Shown: in pieces, positions 15,453-22,710 of the stretch
Layout of the letters: every line of letters starts with the position of its first letter
Numbering within the stretch: the stretch's first letter is position 1
Assembly: GCA_024236415.1 (NCBI GenBank)
Contig: JACKKN010000005.1
Span: 62,001-126,000, forward strand
Direction of reading: 5' to 3'
DNA: 64,000 bases
Source: Hyphomicrobiales bacterium
Lineage (GTDB): Bacteria; Pseudomonadota; Alphaproteobacteria; Rhodospirillales; JACKKN01
Position numbers and translations under genes: made by a program
The notes under the pieces: model-generated
The model's database searches: none
What the model was told of the DNA's origin: nothing
The model's input: the letters and a program-made list of their open reading frames with translations, nothing else

Positions 15453-15650
15453 CTAGGACACCGCCAGGATGGTGATCAGGGCGAAGACCAGCACCGCCAA
15501 CCCCTGCAGGATCACCCGCGCGCGCATCAGCTTGTTTGCGTACCGCGCGTTGAACTGGCCCTGCACGGCGAAGGCCAGGATGCCGACGATCAGCACCACC
15601 GCCGTGGCCGCCATGCACAGCATCAGCAGCAGGGGAAGGATATCATGCAT
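15453..15650 (-). CDS. Twin-transmembrane-helix small protein (HIG1-like)
   Basis: The 65-aa membrane protein has two helices (about residues 4-30 and 43-64) joined by a basic loop QFNARYANKLMRARVILQG. The motif around NKLMRARV is that of the hypoxia-induced HIG1 domain family, whose bacterial members associate with cytochrome oxidases (family knowledge). The start could be ATG 15650 or ATG 15668; 15650 matches the usual N-terminus. It precedes the PduO-type gene and is probably co-transcribed with it. Confidence 0.8.
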   Translation of the reverse strand: MHDILPLLLMLCMAATAVVLIVGILAFAVQGQFNARYANKLMRARVILQGLAVLVFALITILAVS

Positions 15651-15716
15651 GCCCCTGATATAGGCCATGGCACCGGCCGGGTCATGGGAAATCGGCGACT
15701 TCGCCCTCGGCCAAAG

Positions 15717-15778
15717 GGGAAAAAAGGAACCCGCCGGTTTTGCCGCCCCGGGAAAAAAGGAACCCGCCGGTTTTGCCG
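15717..15778. repeat. 29-bp direct duplication containing terminator sequence
   Basis: Bases 15717-15745 and 15750-15778 are identical (each begins GGGAAAAAAGGAACCCGCCG), separated by 4 bp. The unit contains the T-tract and one half of the terminator stem read on the minus strand, so the duplication partly doubles that terminator. Confidence 0.75.
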
Positions 15779-15783
15779 GCGGG
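15753..15783 (-). terminator. Rho-independent terminator after the radical SAM gene
   Basis: On the minus strand CCCGCCGG (15776-15783) pairs with CCGGCGGG (15763-15770) around a five-base loop, followed by TTCC and a run of six T (15753-15758). It is 120 bp beyond the stop of the radical SAM gene and would keep that transcript out of the twin-helix gene. Confidence 0.75.
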
Positions 15784-15902
15784 CGGAGCGGCGCTGAGTT
15801 TTTTCAGGCCGGCAGTTTTGTTGTGCCGGGGAACCCTAGCAATTCCATGTGACAGGCGTTTTGCGCTCCGGTGACGATTGGGTCACGCTTCCCGCCAGGG
15901 GC

Positions 15903-17015
15903 CTACAGCAGGGAAAGCTGGTCCCCGGGCCGGGGCGGGACCTTGAACCGGCCGCAGTCCAGCCCGTCGCCGTCGGCGTGGCCGAAGGCCAGGCCGTGGC
16001 GCCGGCAGGCCAGGGCGAAGCGCTTCTCCAGCAGCTCGGCCCAGGTGCCGGTGCCGCGCATGCGCGTGCCCCACTCGGCCACGTAGAGCTGGCCGCCCCG
16101 GCTGCGCCGCAGCATGGACATGACCCGCTTGGCCTTGCCCGGCTGGTGGGCCTCCAGCCATTCCGCCACCAACTCCTTCAGCTCCAGCGGCAGGCGCAGC
16201 AGGATGTAGTTGGCGCGCCGGGCCCCGGCGGCGGCCACCGCCTCCAGCACGCCTTCCACCTCGGCGTCGTTGACGAAGGGGATCACCGGCGCCACCAGGG
16301 CGGTGACCGGCACCCCGGCCAGGGCCAGGGCGCGGATCGCCCCCAGGCGCTTGGCCGGGCTGGCGGCGCGGGGCTCCATGGTCCGCGCCAGGTCCGGGTC
16401 CAGGGTGGTCACCGACACCCCCACCGACACCAGCCCCCGCGCCGCCATGGGGCCCAGGATGTCCAGGTCGCGCAGCACCAGGTCGGACTTGGTGACCACG
16501 ATCACCGGATGGTCGTGGGCCGCCAGCACCTGCAGCAGGCCGCGGGTGATGCCGCGGCGCCGCTCCAGCGGCTGGTAGGGGTCGGTGTTGGCGCCCAGGG
16601 TCACCGGGGCGCAGGCGTAGCCCGGCGCGCGCAGTTCCTCGGCCAGCAGGGCCGGGGCGTCGGGCTTGGCGAACAGGCGGCTCTCGAAGTCGAGCCCCGG
16701 GGAGAGGCCCATGTAGGCGTGGGTCGGCCGCGCGAAGCAGTACACGCAGCCGTGCTCGCAGCCCCGGTAGGGGTTGATGGAGCGGTCGAAGGGCACGTCG
16801 GGCGAGGTGTTGCGCGACAAAATCCGCTTCGGCCGCTCGTCGGTGACCACCGTGCGCAGGGGCGGCACGTGGTCCTCCTTGACCCCCTCCCATTGGCCCT
16901 CCCATTGGCCCCAGCCGTCGTCCACCGCATGGCGGGTGGTCGGCTCGAAGCGGCCGTCGGGGTTGCTGACGGCGCCGCGCCCCTTGCGCGGCCGGGGGGG
17001 GACGATGTCGACCAT
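15903..17015 (-). CDS. PA0069-family radical SAM protein (SplB-like fold)
   Basis: The 370-aa protein carries the cluster motif CEHGCVYC (C86, C90, C93) that binds the [4Fe-4S] cluster for S-adenosylmethionine cleavage. The sequence SINPYRGCEHGC and the later GANTDPYQPLE and TKSDLVLRDLD match the radical SAM group named after Pseudomonas PA0069, related to spore photoproduct lyase. The N-terminal 60 residues are polar, with a Trp/Gly-rich stretch. The biological reaction of this group is not established. It diverges from the glycosyltransferase pair over 139 bp and ends in a strong terminator. Confidence 0.9.
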   Translation of the reverse strand: MVDIVPPRPRKGRGAVSNPDGRFEPTTRHAVDDGWGQWEGQWEGVKEDHVPPLRTVVTDERPKRILSRNTSPDVPFDRSINPYRGCEHGCVYCFARPTHAYMGLSPGLDFESRLFAKPDAPALLAEELRAPGYACAPVTLGANTDPYQPLERRRGITRGLLQVLAAHDHPVIVVTKSDLVLRDLDILGPMAARGLVSVGVSVTTLDPDLARTMEPRAASPAKRLGAIRALALAGVPVTALVAPVIPFVNDAEVEGVLEAVAAAGARRANYILLRLPLELKELVAEWLEAHQPGKAKRVMSMLRRSRGGQLYVAEWGTRMRGTGTWAELLEKRFALACRRHGLAFGHADGDGLDCGRFKVPPRPGDQLSLL

Positions 17016-17154
17016 GGGCGGACTCTAGATGGCAACCCGGAACGATTCAAGAACGTTTATCACGATCCCGTCACCGAGGATGCCGGTCCGCGGCGCCTGT
17101 GCTATCACGCTCGGTCAACGCAGGAGAGCCCCGCGCCAAGGCCATGCCCGATCC

Positions 17155-17841
17155 ATGCTGAGCATCGTCATCCCGACCCTCGACGCCGCCGCCACCCTGG
17201 GCGCCACGGCGGCCGCCCTGGGCGCCGGCCCGCGCGACCTGGAGCTGGCGGACATGGAGGTGATCGTCGCCGACGGCGGCTCCCGGGACGGCACCCTGGA
17301 CCTGGCCCGGAGCGCGGGCTTCAAGGTGGTCAAGGCGCCGCCGGGCCGGGGCCCGCAGCTCGCCGCCGGGGCCGCCGCCGCGGCCGGGGACTGGCTGCTG
17401 TTCCTGCACGCCGACACGGTGCCGGGGCCGGGCTGGGCCCGGGCCGTGGCCGACTTCATGGCGGCGCCGGGCAACGGCACCCGCGCCGCCGTCTTTACCT
17501 TCGCCCTGGACGACCCGTCCCGGGCGGCGCGCCGGGTCGAGGCCCTGGTGGCCTGGCGCACCCGGGTCCTGGGCCTGCCCTACGGCGACCAGGGGCTGCT
17601 GGTGGCGCGGGACTTCTACCGCGCGCTCGGCGGATACAAACCCCTTCCCCTGATGGAGGACGTGGACCTGGTGTGGCGCATCGGCAAGCACCGCCTGGCG
17701 GTGCTGCCGGTGGCGGCGGCGACCTCGGCCGAAAAGTACCGCCGCGACGGCTTCGTCCTGCGCCCGGCGCGCAACCTGCTGTGCCTGGGCCTCTACCTGA
17801 TGGGCCTGCCCCTGCCGTGGATCGAGAGGCTGTACCGGTGA
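17155..17841 (+). CDS. TIGR04283-type family 2 glycosyltransferase
   Basis: The 228-aa enzyme begins LSIVIPTLDAAATLGATAAAL, with VIVADGGSRDGT as donor-binding motif, LLFLHADTVP as the DxD-like metal site, and PLMEDVDLVWR late. GLPYGDQGLLVARDFYRALGGY is characteristic of this subgroup, called arsenosugar biosynthesis glycosyltransferases in family models. It ends with a hydrophobic segment LLCLGLYLMGLPLPW. The start ATG 17155 gives the standard N-terminus. The next gene starts inside its stop codon (GTGA), so the two are translationally coupled. No arsM or other arsenic gene is near, so the arsenic link is only by family name. Confidence 0.85.
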   Translation: MLSIVIPTLDAAATLGATAAALGAGPRDLELADMEVIVADGGSRDGTLDLARSAGFKVVKAPPGRGPQLAAGAAAAAGDWLLFLHADTVPGPGWARAVADFMAAPGNGTRAAVFTFALDDPSRAARRVEALVAWRTRVLGLPYGDQGLLVARDFYRALGGYKPLPLMEDVDLVWRIGKHRLAVLPVAAATSAEKYRRDGFVLRPARNLLCLGLYLMGLPLPWIERLYR

Positions 17842-18461
17842 GGCCCCATATAAAACAGGCCCATACAATACAGGCAGGCAACCACCTGGTCGTGTTCGTC
17901 AAGCAGCCGCGCCTGGGCCGGGTCAAGACCCGCCTGGCCGCCGACATCGGCGCCGTCGCCGCCTGGCGCTTCTACCGCCAGATGCTGCGCACCGTGCTGC
18001 CGCCCCTGGCCCGGGACCGGCGCTGGCGCACCTGGCTGGCGGTGACCCCCGACGGCGCGCCCGGTCCCTGGCCCGTGGATGTACCCATCATCGACCAGGG
18101 CCCCGGCGACCTGGGCGCCCGCATGGCCCGGCCCTTTCACGTCCTGCCCCCGGGCCCCGTGGTCATCGTCGGCACCGACGTGCCCGCCGTCACCCCGGCG
18201 CGCATCGCCCGCGCCTTCCGCGCCCTCGGGAACCACGACGCCGTGTTCGGCCCGGCCACCGACGGCGGCTACTGGCTGGTCGGCCTGCGCCGCCGCCCCC
18301 GGGTGTCGGACCCGTTCCGCGGCGTTCGCTGGTCCACCGCCCAGGCCCTGGCCGACACCCTGGCCAACCTGGCCGGCCTGCGGGTGGCCTTCGTCGACAC
18401 CCTTTCCGACGTGGACGACGGCGCCGCTTACCGGGCCTGGCGGCGCGACGGCGGGAACTGA
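17838..18461 (+). CDS. TIGR04282-type glycosyltransferase (DUF2064)
   Basis: The 207-aa protein contains NHLVVFVKQPRLGRVKTRLA (residues 15-34), a nucleotidyltransferase-like start with a KxxxGRVKTRL motif. VIVGTDVPAVTPARIARAF and DAVFGPATDGGYWLVGLRR follow, the signature of the DUF2064 family that accompanies TIGR04283 enzymes. The only reasonable start is GTG 17838, overlapping the preceding stop by 4 bp. The paired enzymes probably act in sequence on one substrate, which is not known here. Confidence 0.85.
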   Translation: MRPHIKQAHTIQAGNHLVVFVKQPRLGRVKTRLAADIGAVAAWRFYRQMLRTVLPPLARDRRWRTWLAVTPDGAPGPWPVDVPIIDQGPGDLGARMARPFHVLPPGPVVIVGTDVPAVTPARIARAFRALGNHDAVFGPATDGGYWLVGLRRRPRVSDPFRGVRWSTAQALADTLANLAGLRVAFVDTLSDVDDGAAYRAWRRDGGN

Positions 18462-18620
18462 CGACGCCGCGCCCGATTGCGGCCGGTCCGGGGCCGTCCC
18501 GAGCCGTTCCGAGGCGGTTTCGCGCCGGATGTCGTCGGGGCAAGCCCTTGGAAACGCTCAATACACGCCGATCCGGCGCGAAAATGTCGTCATTTGTCGT
18601 CATTTCCGGCCGGAGCCGCC

Positions 18621-18736
18621 CCCTCACCCTGTCCCTCTCCCTCCAGGGAGAGGGAACGCGGCGGCGCCATCGCGCGAAGCCCCTCTCCCTCGGGGAGAGG
18701 GAGGGGCCCGCGCCGCCAGGCGTGGGAGGGTGAGGG
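18621..18736. repeat. Inverted-repeat element with CCCTCACCCT ends
   Basis: CCCTCACCCT (18621-18630) is mirrored by AGGGTGAGGG (18727-18736). Inside are two more hairpins built of CCCTCTCCCT and its complement (about 18632-18654 and 18680-18706). Elements of this composition are common intergenic repeats in proteobacteria and can fold into a long RNA structure. Confidence 0.65.
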
Positions 18737-18751
18737 CCGTGCCCCGCCCGA

Positions 18752-18810
18752 GGAAACGCGAGGGGGAAACGCAAGGGGGAAACGCGAAGGGAAAAAGCGA
18801 GGGGGAAGCG
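18752..18810. repeat. Short tandem repeat, about 13-bp unit
   Basis: The unit GGAAACGCGAGGG occurs about four and a half times with small changes. It lies directly after the inverted-repeat element and is non-coding. Confidence 0.6.
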
Positions 18811-19056
18811 CATGCCTCGGCCAATCCTCGGATCGCGCCGTGGCTGGAATGCTGATTCACCATGTCAAAGAACTTCAAGGAATATAGTCCGGAATGAGGG
18901 ATGTTCAAGGCCCCCCGGATCAATTTCCCGGTCCGCGGCGCGCCGGCCGGTCCGTGGTAGCGGCGTTACCCGCGTTTCCATGCCCGGAAGGGAATTCGTC
19001 ACCGCCGGGCTTGACCCGGTGGTTCCCGCGCCGCCGCCCCCATCGGCGCCGCGGAG

Positions 19057-19150
19057 GGCGTGGATGGCCGGGACAAGCCCGGCCATGACGAAAAATATTG
19101 ATATTTCAGCGTGTTACGTCATGCCCGGGCTTGACCCGGGCATCCACGCC
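19057..19150. repeat. Doublet of inverted REP-like palindromes
   Basis: 19057-19090 and 19117-19150 are inverted copies of a 34-bp unit (GGCGTGGATGGCCGGGACAA at one end), differing at a few positions. Each is itself palindromic. They flank a 26-bp AT-rich core (19091-19116). A weaker third copy lies at about 19004-19030. The arrangement is that of a bacterial interspersed mosaic element. Confidence 0.65.
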
Positions 19151-19302
19151 GGCGACGTCCACCCGACGACGCGCCTCAACCGGACGGCCGTGAGCCAAGC
19201 ACGGGCAGGGCGGCATGGGTTCCCGCCTGCGCGCCAAGGGATGCACATTTCTCTGGCCGGCCAAAATGCCGGAAACCAGTCCCGGAAATCAGTCAATGCA
19301 GG

Positions 19303-19449
19303 CGTCATCCCCGCGAAGGCGGGGATCCATTCCGCCTCCGTTTTCGGTCAATCGTCAGGTGCAAACAGGCACCGGGCCTTGCGGCCGATCCGATCCGTTG
19401 CCCTTGACCGCCATGGCGACGGAATGGGTTCCCGCTTTCGCGGGAACGG
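19303..19449. repeat. Dispersed ~147-bp repeat element, copy A
   Basis: The ends are hairpins (ATCCCCGCGAAGGCGGGGAT near 19307-19326 and GTTCCCGCTTTCGCGGGAAC near 19428-19447). Its reverse complement aligns along its whole length with 42083-42227, sharing the ends and an interior CCATTCCGnCGCCATGGCGG with GGCCGCAnGGCCCGG. It is a non-autonomous mobile-element candidate. Confidence 0.65.
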
Positions 19450-19567
19450 CGGCGTCGTGGCGCGTGCAGGCGGGGCCCTCCGGCTTTCGGAGATACGTGC
19501 ATCCCCCGGCGCCCGCGCGGGAACGGCGGGTGGGAAGTGGCGGGGCCCTGCCGAAACCCGCCCCGCC

Positions 19568-21283
19568 CTACTTCTTGAACTTCATCTTCAGGAACGCCAG
19601 GACAGGCATCAGCCAGCCGAACTCGGCCGGCATCCCGGCGGCCAGGGCCAAGGCCCAGGTGCCGCCGGCGAAGGCGATGGCGGACAGGGCGTTCCTGGTG
19701 ATCTCTTCCGACCCGCCTTCGATCCCGCCTAGCACCCCCTTGCGAACCGCCGTACCGGCATCGCGGGCAAAATCGACGAAGCTGCCCAGCAGGCCCGCCA
19801 GCACGTTGCCGAGGCTGCGCAGGAGTTCGCGCCGCACGGCCGGGGCGGCGGCGTCCCCCTCCCCTTCCGCCAGGTCGGCGAGCTCGTCCAGGGGGTCGGC
19901 CACGTCGGCGTCGATGATCTCCTGCACCTCCGCCGCGGCGCGGGCCAGATGGATGCCGTTTTCCACGTCCGCGTCGGTGGGCTCGGCGGTGGCGTCGCGG
20001 ATGTAGTCGTTCCAGCGCGGGAACCGGCGCACGAACAGCGCGTGGGCGGCGACCAGGGCGCGCAGTTCGTTGACGGCGTCGTCCATGAGGATGTCGCCGG
20101 GGTTGGCGGCGTAGGTCTCCAGCCGCAGGCCGAAGACGCCCAGGGCGATGACGTTCAGGTCGTCGAAGGAATTGCCCAGGGCGCCCCGGTACGCCTCCAT
20201 GGCCCGGCGCAGGGACGGTTCGTTGCGCCCCGGGTCGAGCGCCTCCAACCCGCCCAGCAACGCCGCCTGGACCGCCCAGGCGGCTGCCAGGTCCTCGGCG
20301 TTCCGGCCGTCGATCCCCTCGCCGACCCCGCCGGTGCGCCGGTGGACCTTGCCCCGGGAATCCGACCACACCTCGATCGCCGCCTGCCGCTGCGCCGGCG
20401 GCTTAGAGCGGTATTTTGCTTCCAACTCGGCGATCAGGCGGTTGATGCGGGCCGCGCTGTTCCTCCAACCCGGGTCGTCATAAGTTTGCCAATCTTGTTT
20501 AAGGGCTTCATTGCGGTCCCGTTCCAGGTCCTCGATCAGTGGCCGACTCGCCGGATGGTCGGCGCCGCGCAGGCGATCCTCGTACCACTCCGTCCATACC
20601 CACCAATCTTGATTCAAGAAGAGCAAGTCCTCCTTGAGAGTTCTCCATGCTTCGACAGACAGCGAAGGCTGTCCCAGCAACCACAACGGAGAGCCCGCCA
20701 ATGAACGAGGGCCAGATCCTCTTTCTATCACTTCCGAATCGGCATAGACGTTCTCTAAAAGCAAAGCATATGCCGCTTCACTTGCCGCAACGTCAGAAGT
20801 GTCAGCGGCTCTAATGGCGGCATAACTCGCAACAGCGTTGGCAGCGCTTCCAATCGCCACTCTTGCATCGACCATGGCGGTTATGGTTGCGGCGCGAGTT
20901 CTTTCGGAGTTGGCAACTATGGCAGCAGCGGAAACGGCTGCGGCGGCATGTTGGGCCGCGACGGCAACTTTGTCGTCGGCACCGGAAGCGGCATAGATAG
21001 CTTGGGGATGGGCATTGTGGGCTACTGTAGCGGCCGTATTAGTCCGTCTCGTTCCCGTTCTTTGGTTTCGACCTGCTCCTACCGACCATGCTGTCGAAAC
21101 ACCAAAGAACATAGGCAAAATCATACTTGTTGCATATTCATCCGGACTGCGGTGCACGCACTCCGCCACCATGGGCAACGCCCGCAGGGCTGCGCGAGCA
21201 GTCACAACAATGACCACCTTTCGCGTACTTGTATTCAGCCATTCAACAAGGCGATCAGGGGATGAGATCTCCGCCACACCCAC
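19568..21283 (-). CDS. Large protein of unknown function with Ala-rich helix region and WWVWTEWYEDRL motif
   Basis: The frame encodes up to 571 aa. Residues 10-65 form a conserved-looking N-terminal block (LVEWLNTSTRK, TARAALRALP). Residues 80-175 are alanine-rich helices with heptad-like AA spacing. WWVWTEWYEDRLRG (227-240) matches a motif I recall from unnamed rhizobial and other alphaproteobacterial proteins. A helical C-terminal half follows, ending in hydrophobic stretches (AIAFAGGTWALALAAG, GWLMPVLAFLKM) and a basic tail. Starts are GTG 21283 or GTG 21277, both close to a GGAGG. The N-terminal third is clearly less GC-rich than the surrounding genes, suggesting acquisition. No enzyme motif is seen. 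It is flanked by repeats on the downstream side. Confidence 0.7.
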   Translation of the reverse strand: MGVAEISSPDRLVEWLNTSTRKVVIVVTARAALRALPMVAECVHRSPDEYATSMILPMFFGVSTAWSVGAGRNQRTGTRRTNTAATVAHNAHPQAIYAASGADDKVAVAAQHAAAAVSAAAIVANSERTRAATITAMVDARVAIGSAANAVASYAAIRAADTSDVAASEAAYALLLENVYADSEVIERGSGPRSLAGSPLWLLGQPSLSVEAWRTLKEDLLFLNQDWWVWTEWYEDRLRGADHPASRPLIEDLERDRNEALKQDWQTYDDPGWRNSAARINRLIAELEAKYRSKPPAQRQAAIEVWSDSRGKVHRRTGGVGEGIDGRNAEDLAAAWAVQAALLGGLEALDPGRNEPSLRRAMEAYRGALGNSFDDLNVIALGVFGLRLETYAANPGDILMDDAVNELRALVAAHALFVRRFPRWNDYIRDATAEPTDADVENGIHLARAAAEVQEIIDADVADPLDELADLAEGEGDAAAPAVRRELLRSLGNVLAGLLGSFVDFARDAGTAVRKGVLGGIEGGSEEITRNALSAIAFAGGTWALALAAGMPAEFGWLMPVLAFLKMKFKK

Positions 21284-21343
21284 CTCCGGTTTTGTTCCCG
21301 GGCGGAAGGCTACCCTATCCGTGCGTGGCGGGGAAGCGGCGGG

Positions 21344-22129
21344 CTAGCCGAACCGCAGCAGCACCCGCCCCAGTTCGCCGAAGTCGGCCACCGCCTCGGC
21401 GCCCGCCGGGGCCTCGACATACGGCGTGCAGGTGCCGGTGGTGATGATCTGGCCGGCGCGGAGCATGTCGCCGCGGTCGTTGACCTCGTTGGCGAGCCAG
21501 GCCAGCGCGGTCAGGGGGTGGCCGAGGACGGCGGCGCCCGAGCCTTCGGCGGCCACCTGGCCGTTGATGGTCAGGGTCGCGCGCACCCGGTCCAGGTGCG
21601 AGGCCGGGAAGCCGGGGCGCGGGGCGCCGCGCACCAGGACGCCGTGGCCGGCGTTGTCGGCGATGACCGAGGGCAGGCCCACCCGCTGCCAGTCGCGGTA
21701 GCGGGATTCGATCACCTCGATGGCCGGCACCACGGCGGAGACGGCAAAGGCGACCGAGCGGCGGGTGTGCGGCTCGCCCGACGGGGGCAGGTCGTGGCCC
21801 AGCATCAGGGCGAACTCGCATTCCAGGCCGCGCTGGGTGAAGTCGGCGTCCAGCAGCCGCGCCGGGCTGTCGAACAGGCCGTCGGCCAGGACCCGGCCCG
21901 GGAAGGGGTGGTCGATGCCCAGGTATTCCTGGGCCGCCTTGCTGGTGCAGCCGATCTTCCACCCGGCCACGGGGGCGCCGGTCAGGGCCACCACCCGGTC
22001 CTGCACGTCCATGGCGGCGGCGTAGTCGGGCGGCCGCGAGGCCACGGGCAGGGCGTCGCCGCGCAGGCGCAGGCGGCGCAGGCTGGCCAGGAACTGGGCC
22101 GCGTCTTCGGTGGCGTCGAATCCGCCCAT
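21344..22129 (-). CDS. 2-keto-4-pentenoate hydratase family protein
   Basis: The 261-aa protein belongs to the fumarylacetoacetase-fold hydratase/decarboxylase family (MhpD/HpcG type). Recognisable parts are VAGWKIGCTSKAAQEYLG, the metal-binding ECEFALMLGHDLPP (acidic ligands), PAIEVIESRY and the late GHPLTALAWLANEVNDRGDMLRAGQIITTGTCTPY. Such enzymes hydrate 2-oxopent-4-enoate in aromatic meta-cleavage pathways, but no other pathway gene is nearby, so the substrate is open. ATG 22129 is preceded by GGGGGA. It lies 44 bp downstream of moaB on the same strand. Confidence 0.88.
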   Translation of the reverse strand: MGGFDATEDAAQFLASLRRLRLRGDALPVASRPPDYAAAMDVQDRVVALTGAPVAGWKIGCTSKAAQEYLGIDHPFPGRVLADGLFDSPARLLDADFTQRGLECEFALMLGHDLPPSGEPHTRRSVAFAVSAVVPAIEVIESRYRDWQRVGLPSVIADNAGHGVLVRGAPRPGFPASHLDRVRATLTINGQVAAEGSGAAVLGHPLTALAWLANEVNDRGDMLRAGQIITTGTCTPYVEAPAGAEAVADFGELGRVLLRFG

Positions 22130-22173
22130 GTCGGTGTCCCCCTTCCCCAAGGTGTTCCCCTGCCCCGGTTGGT

Positions 22174-22710
22174 CTAGGTAATGTGCTCCTTCAGGCGCGG
22201 CATCAGCTCGACGAAGTTGCAGGGCTTGTAGCGGGCGTCGAGCTGGTGCACCAGGATCTCGTCCCAGCCGTCCTTGCAGGCCCCGGGCGAGCCCGGCAGG
22301 GCGAACAGGTAGGTGCCGTTGGCCACGCCCGCCAGGGCGCGGGACTGGACGGTGGATGTCTTGATCTTCCGGAAGCTGATCCAGCGGAACAGCTCGCCGA
22401 AGCCGGGGATCTCCTTCTCGATCACGCCCTGGAAGGCCTCGGGCGTGATGTCGCGGCCGGTGATGCCGGTGCCGCCGGTGGAGATCACGCAATCGACCTG
22501 GGGGTCGGCGATCCAGGCGCGCAGCAGGGCCTGGATGTCGGCCACCTCGTCGCGCACGATCTTGCGGTCGGCGACGCGGTGCCCGGCGGCCTCGATGCGA
22601 TCCACCAGGGTCTGGCCCGAGCGGTCGTCGTCGAGGGTGCGCGAATCGGACACGGTCAGGACCGCGATGTTGACGGGCAGGAAGGCCCGTTCGCCTTCAA
22701 TCTTGGACAT
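22174..22710 (-). CDS. moaB: Molybdenum cofactor biosynthesis protein B
   Basis: The 178-aa MoaB/Mog-fold protein binds molybdopterin and promotes its adenylation before Mo insertion. Motifs are VNIAVLTVSDSRTLDDDRSG (residues 13-32), the nucleotide loop VISTGGTGITGRDITPEA, and LPGSPGACKDGWDEIL. Its start overlaps the end of the lytic transglycosylase gene by 14 bp. A cofactor gene is consistent with the Mo/W-dependent formate dehydrogenase elsewhere in the window. Confidence 0.95.
   Translation of the reverse strand: MSKIEGERAFLPVNIAVLTVSDSRTLDDDRSGQTLVDRIEAAGHRVADRKIVRDEVADIQALLRAWIADPQVDCVISTGGTGITGRDITPEAFQGVIEKEIPGFGELFRWISFRKIKTSTVQSRALAGVANGTYLFALPGSPGACKDGWDEILVHQLDARYKPCNFVELMPRLKEHIT

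Larger units (their letters stand above)
18462..19567. other. 1.1-kb gene-free, repeat-rich gap
   Basis: No convincing gene lies here. The stretch holds an inverted repeat (18621-18736), a 13-bp A/G-rich tandem repeat (18752-18810), a doublet of 34-bp palindromic repeats (19057-19150) with a weaker relative at about 19004-19030, a partial repeat at about 19212-19240, and a longer dispersed element (19303-19449). It looks like a landing zone for short palindromic repeats beside the atypical 571-aa gene. Confidence 0.65.

Noticed and set aside
15667..15852. 61-codon plus-strand frame over the duplicated terminator
   Set aside because: The translation only reflects the 29-bp duplication; no ribosome site or conserved feature.
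15849..18461. 870-codon plus-strand frame spanning the radical SAM gene and both glycosyltransferases
   Set aside because: Only the last 207 codons (from GTG 17838) encode a recognisable protein; the rest is antisense or out of frame.
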